A stretch of 64,000 nt of DNA from Streptomyces akebiae (GTDB lineage Bacteria > Actinomycetota > Actinomycetes > Streptomycetales > Streptomycetaceae). The translations under genes were made by a program, and so were the position numbers. The notes beneath the pieces were generated by a model. It made no database searches. It worked only from the letters and a program-made list of their open reading frames with translations, and had not been told where the DNA came from. Location of the stretch: NCBI RefSeq assembly GCF_019599145.1, contig NZ_CP080647.1, positions 7,564,001-7,628,000 of the forward strand, given 5' to 3'. Below are positions 61,974 through 64,000 of the stretch, one piece after another (position 1 is the first letter of the stretch; each line of letters begins with the position of its first letter).

Positions 61974-63215
61974 TCAGGAACCCAACGGCTCCTTCGCACG
62001 CTCGGCCCGCTCCGGGGCGCGCCCCGGAGCGCCCCCCACCACCGTCTCCCGCCACAACTCGAACGCCGCCAGGAGCGCCGCCAGGACGAGGAGGCCGTTG
62101 CGGACGAAGAGGAGCGTGACGCCCAGCCAGTCGCTGGCCACGACATGGCCGAACCAGATCGGGAACTCCAGGACGGTCACGAAGGACGCCACCAGGACCA
62201 TGACCGCCGACGGCCCCATACGGCTCGCCCGGAAGCAGAGACAGACGGCGGCCAGGCCCACCAGCCACACCATGTACTGGGGGCTGATCACCCGACTCGT
62301 GGCCGTGAACATCAGGACCCCCACGAACGCCGCGTCCGCGAGGCTGTGCGGCGCGAACCGCCGCGCCCGCACCCGCCACAGCAGCAGCCAGGCGAAGGCC
62401 ACCCCGCTGAGCACCAGGGCCGCGTCGCTGACGACGTCGACGTGCGGGCCGAGGAACTCCACCGAGCCGTAGTTGAGCAGTACCTCCCCCTCCCAGCCGA
62501 ACTGCCGGGCCACATGGAACACCAGCGCGCCCAGCGACTCCACCTCGGTGCCCCGGTCGCGCTGGAAGGTCAGGAAGGCGAAGGCGCCGGGCATGGCCAG
62601 GGCGAAGCCGGCCGCCAGTGTGAGGCCGGTGGCCGCCGCCCAGGTCCAGGCGGCACGCCGGCGGGCGCCCAGGAGCAGCAGCGCCGGCCACACCTTCAGC
62701 AGGGCCGCGAAGGCCGTCAGCGCCCCCATCGCGCGCGGATGGCGGCTGCCGGCCAGGAGGGCCGCGACCGCCACCGCCGTCACCATCACGTCGTACCGGG
62801 CGTACACGGTCGGACCCAGCAGGGGCAGGCCCACCACCCACACCCGGGCGCCGCGCCAGGTCTTCCCGGGACGCGCGCCCGCGTGGAGGAGCAGCGCGAG
62901 GACCCCGAGGTCGGCGAGGAAGGCGAGGACGAAGAAGGCCGACGCGTAGTCCAGGAAGGGCAGCAGCGCGGGGGAGAGGATCGCGAGGGCGGCGGCGGGC
63001 GGGTACTGCCAGGTGACGTCGTCCAGGGGATACGTTCCCGCACGCAGGGTCCCGTACCAGCCGTGGTAGATCACCGAGACGTCGCCGGTGACGTCCGGCC
63101 CCGGGAACACGAACACCTTGAAGACGAACAGCAGCAGGAGCAGCCGGCTCGCGCCCCAGAGGGTGAGCAGCCCGAACGGCAACCGTCGCGAGCCCGTCAT
63201 GTCCGTCTGAGCCAC
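61974..63215 (-). CDS. GT87-family (DUF2029) membrane mannosyltransferase-like protein
   Basis: This 413-residue protein has about ten membrane segments. It has the GT-C hallmark Asp near the N-terminus (PGPDVTGDVSVIYHGW) and the WQYPPAAALAIL and YARYDVMVTAVAVAAL blocks of the GT87 family, which uses polyprenyl-phosphate mannose to extend lipid-linked glycans outside the membrane. The divergent downstream gene is PimB-like, so both may act in phosphatidylinositol mannoside or related glycolipid assembly. The GTG at 63215 is taken; an ATG 15 bases later is also possible. Confidence 0.85.
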   Translation of the reverse strand: MAQTDMTGSRRLPFGLLTLWGASRLLLLLFVFKVFVFPGPDVTGDVSVIYHGWYGTLRAGTYPLDDVTWQYPPAAALAILSPALLPFLDYASAFFVLAFLADLGVLALLLHAGARPGKTWRGARVWVVGLPLLGPTVYARYDVMVTAVAVAALLAGSRHPRAMGALTAFAALLKVWPALLLLGARRRAAWTWAAATGLTLAAGFALAMPGAFAFLTFQRDRGTEVESLGALVFHVARQFGWEGEVLLNYGSVEFLGPHVDVVSDAALVLSGVAFAWLLLWRVRARRFAPHSLADAAFVGVLMFTATSRVISPQYMVWLVGLAAVCLCFRASRMGPSAVMVLVASFVTVLEFPIWFGHVVASDWLGVTLLFVRNGLLVLAALLAAFELWRETVVGGAPGRAPERAERAKEPLGS

Positions 63216-63329
63216 GTGAGTCCCTGTCCGTCCGCGCGCTGGTTCGTGTTGGTGAGGGACATGATCCCCCGTCGGGCTGTGAGGCTGCCGTGAAGCATGG
63301 CCGGGGCGGTGGGGCGAGGGCCCGTTCGG

Positions 63330-63335
63330 TAGGGT
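63330..63335 (+). promoter_or_regulatory. -10 element for leaderless PimB-like gene
   Basis: TAGGGT ends 8 bp before the ATG at 63344; no Shine-Dalgarno is present. Transcription should begin at the ATG. Confidence 0.55.
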
Positions 63336-63343
63336 CGGCGGCG

Positions 63344-64000
63344 ATGTACAAGACCCTGATCGTGACCAACGACTTCCCGCCCCGGCCCGGCGGCATCCAG
63401 GCGTTTCTGCACAACATGGCGCTGCGGCTGGACCCCGAGCGCCTCGTCGTCTACGCGTCGACGTGGAAGCGGAGCCGGGAGGGCGTGGAGGCGACGGCCG
63501 CCTTCGACGCCGAGCAGCCCTTCACCGTCGTCCGTGACCGGACGACCATGTTGCTGCCGACGCCCGCCGTCACCCGCCGCGCGGTCTCGTTGCTGCGCGA
63601 GCACGGTTGTACGTCGGTGTGGTTCGGCGCGGCGGCCCCCCTCGGCCTGATGGCCCCCGCGCTGCGTCGGGCGGGCGCGCGGCGGCTGGTGGCCACCACG
63701 CACGGCCACGAGGCGGGCTGGGCGCAGCTGCCCGCCGCCCGGCAGCTGCTGCGGCGCATCGGCGAGGGCACGGACACGATCACCTACCTGGGCGAGTACA
63801 CCCGCTCCCGGATCGCCACGGCCCTCACCCCGGACGCGGCCGGGCGGATGGTCCAGCTGCCGCCCGGCGTCGACGAGAAGACGTTCCACCCCGGCTCCGG
63901 CGGCGCCGACGTCCGCGCCGGGCTGGGCCTCACCGACCGCCCGGTCGTCGTCTGCGTCTCCCGGCTGGTGCCGCGCAAGGGGCAGGACACGCTGATCCGG
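63344..64000 (+). CDS. GT4 glycosyltransferase, PimB-like, truncated by window
   Basis: 219 codons are visible before the right edge. The N-terminus MYKTLIVTNDFPPRPGGIQ (GT-B fold glycine loop), VVATTHGHEAGWAQLP, and VVVCVSRLVPRKGQDTLI fit the actinobacterial GDP-mannose-dependent phosphatidylinositol mannosyltransferase PimB. The catalytic EX7E lies beyond the window. It adds the second mannose to PIM1 on the cytosolic side. Confidence 0.88.
   Translation, partial: MYKTLIVTNDFPPRPGGIQAFLHNMALRLDPERLVVYASTWKRSREGVEATAAFDAEQPFTVVRDRTTMLLPTPAVTRRAVSLLREHGCTSVWFGAAAPLGLMAPALRRAGARRLVATTHGHEAGWAQLPAARQLLRRIGEGTDTITYLGEYTRSRIATALTPDAAGRMVQLPPGVDEKTFHPGSGGADVRAGLGLTDRPVVVCVSRLVPRKGQDTLIR

Noticed and set aside
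1..64000. tRNA, rRNA, transposase or phage genes
   Set aside because: None was found in gaps or frames; gene content and order look like conserved core chromosome.

Overview
The window is a stretch of high-GC actinobacterial chromosome, almost certainly Streptomyces. The evidence is GTG/ATG starts, strong third-codon G/C, HrdB-type promoters (TAGGGT, TACTGT), many ATGA/GTGA overlaps, and core genes in an order that matches what I remember of the S. coelicolor core around the qcr-cta respiratory locus. I see no prophage, transposase, CRISPR array, rRNA or tRNA.

Layout. 1-11 kb: a DUF4240 fragment, a WYL regulator, and the leftward 2-oxoacid dehydrogenase genes pepA, lpd, sucB (E2), a GntR/FCD regulator and aceE (E1). 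11.4-18.1 kb: an exopolysaccharide cluster (CE18/Agd3-like secreted deacetylase, PelF-type GT4, polytopic membrane protein, GH135/Sph3-like hydrolase, GH114/Ega3-like lipoprotein). 18-24 kb: cobS, cobT and an MBL-cobU fusion, the lower-ligand branch of cobalamin assembly, interleaved with membrane proteins and a methyltransferase. 24-36 kb: small protein, methyltransferase, DUF3043, pspA-pspAA, a NarL-type two-component pair, an RND exporter, a PQQ-propeller Ser/Thr kinase, then nadA. 36-42 kb: erpA, an anchored hypothetical, a PfkB kinase and a cysteine desulfurase-TusA fusion. 42-52 kb: ctaCDF, a lipoprotein L,D-transpeptidase, a pseudo-receiver protein, ctaE and qcrCAB (the bc1-aa3 branch), then trpD. 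53-64 kb: a SAM-IV-type riboswitch ahead of a SufS-like enzyme, a stand-alone RAM domain protein plus rhomboid protease, a zinc ribbon, a NYN-domain protein, tandem NlpC/P60 hydrolases, a lipoprotein metallopeptidase, a GT87 and the start of a PimB-like GT4.

The most interesting locus is 11.4-18.1 kb. Four genes are joined by ATGA overlaps and the fifth lies just upstream. They combine the bacterial Pel glycosyltransferase type with three enzyme families known from fungal galactosaminogalactan metabolism: deacetylase CE18, GH135 and GH114. I infer a Streptomyces pathway for a partly deacetylated alpha-1,4-galactosamine-type polymer.

A second theme is a dispersed inverted repeat (nine copies, arms built around GCGCGGGGAACTGCGCGA). 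Eight copies lie just after stop codons, which suggests a 3'-end element. Other regulatory signals include a 17-bp perfect dyad inside the aceE promoter, dyads before the RND exporter and nadA, and several promoters placed for leaderless mRNAs.
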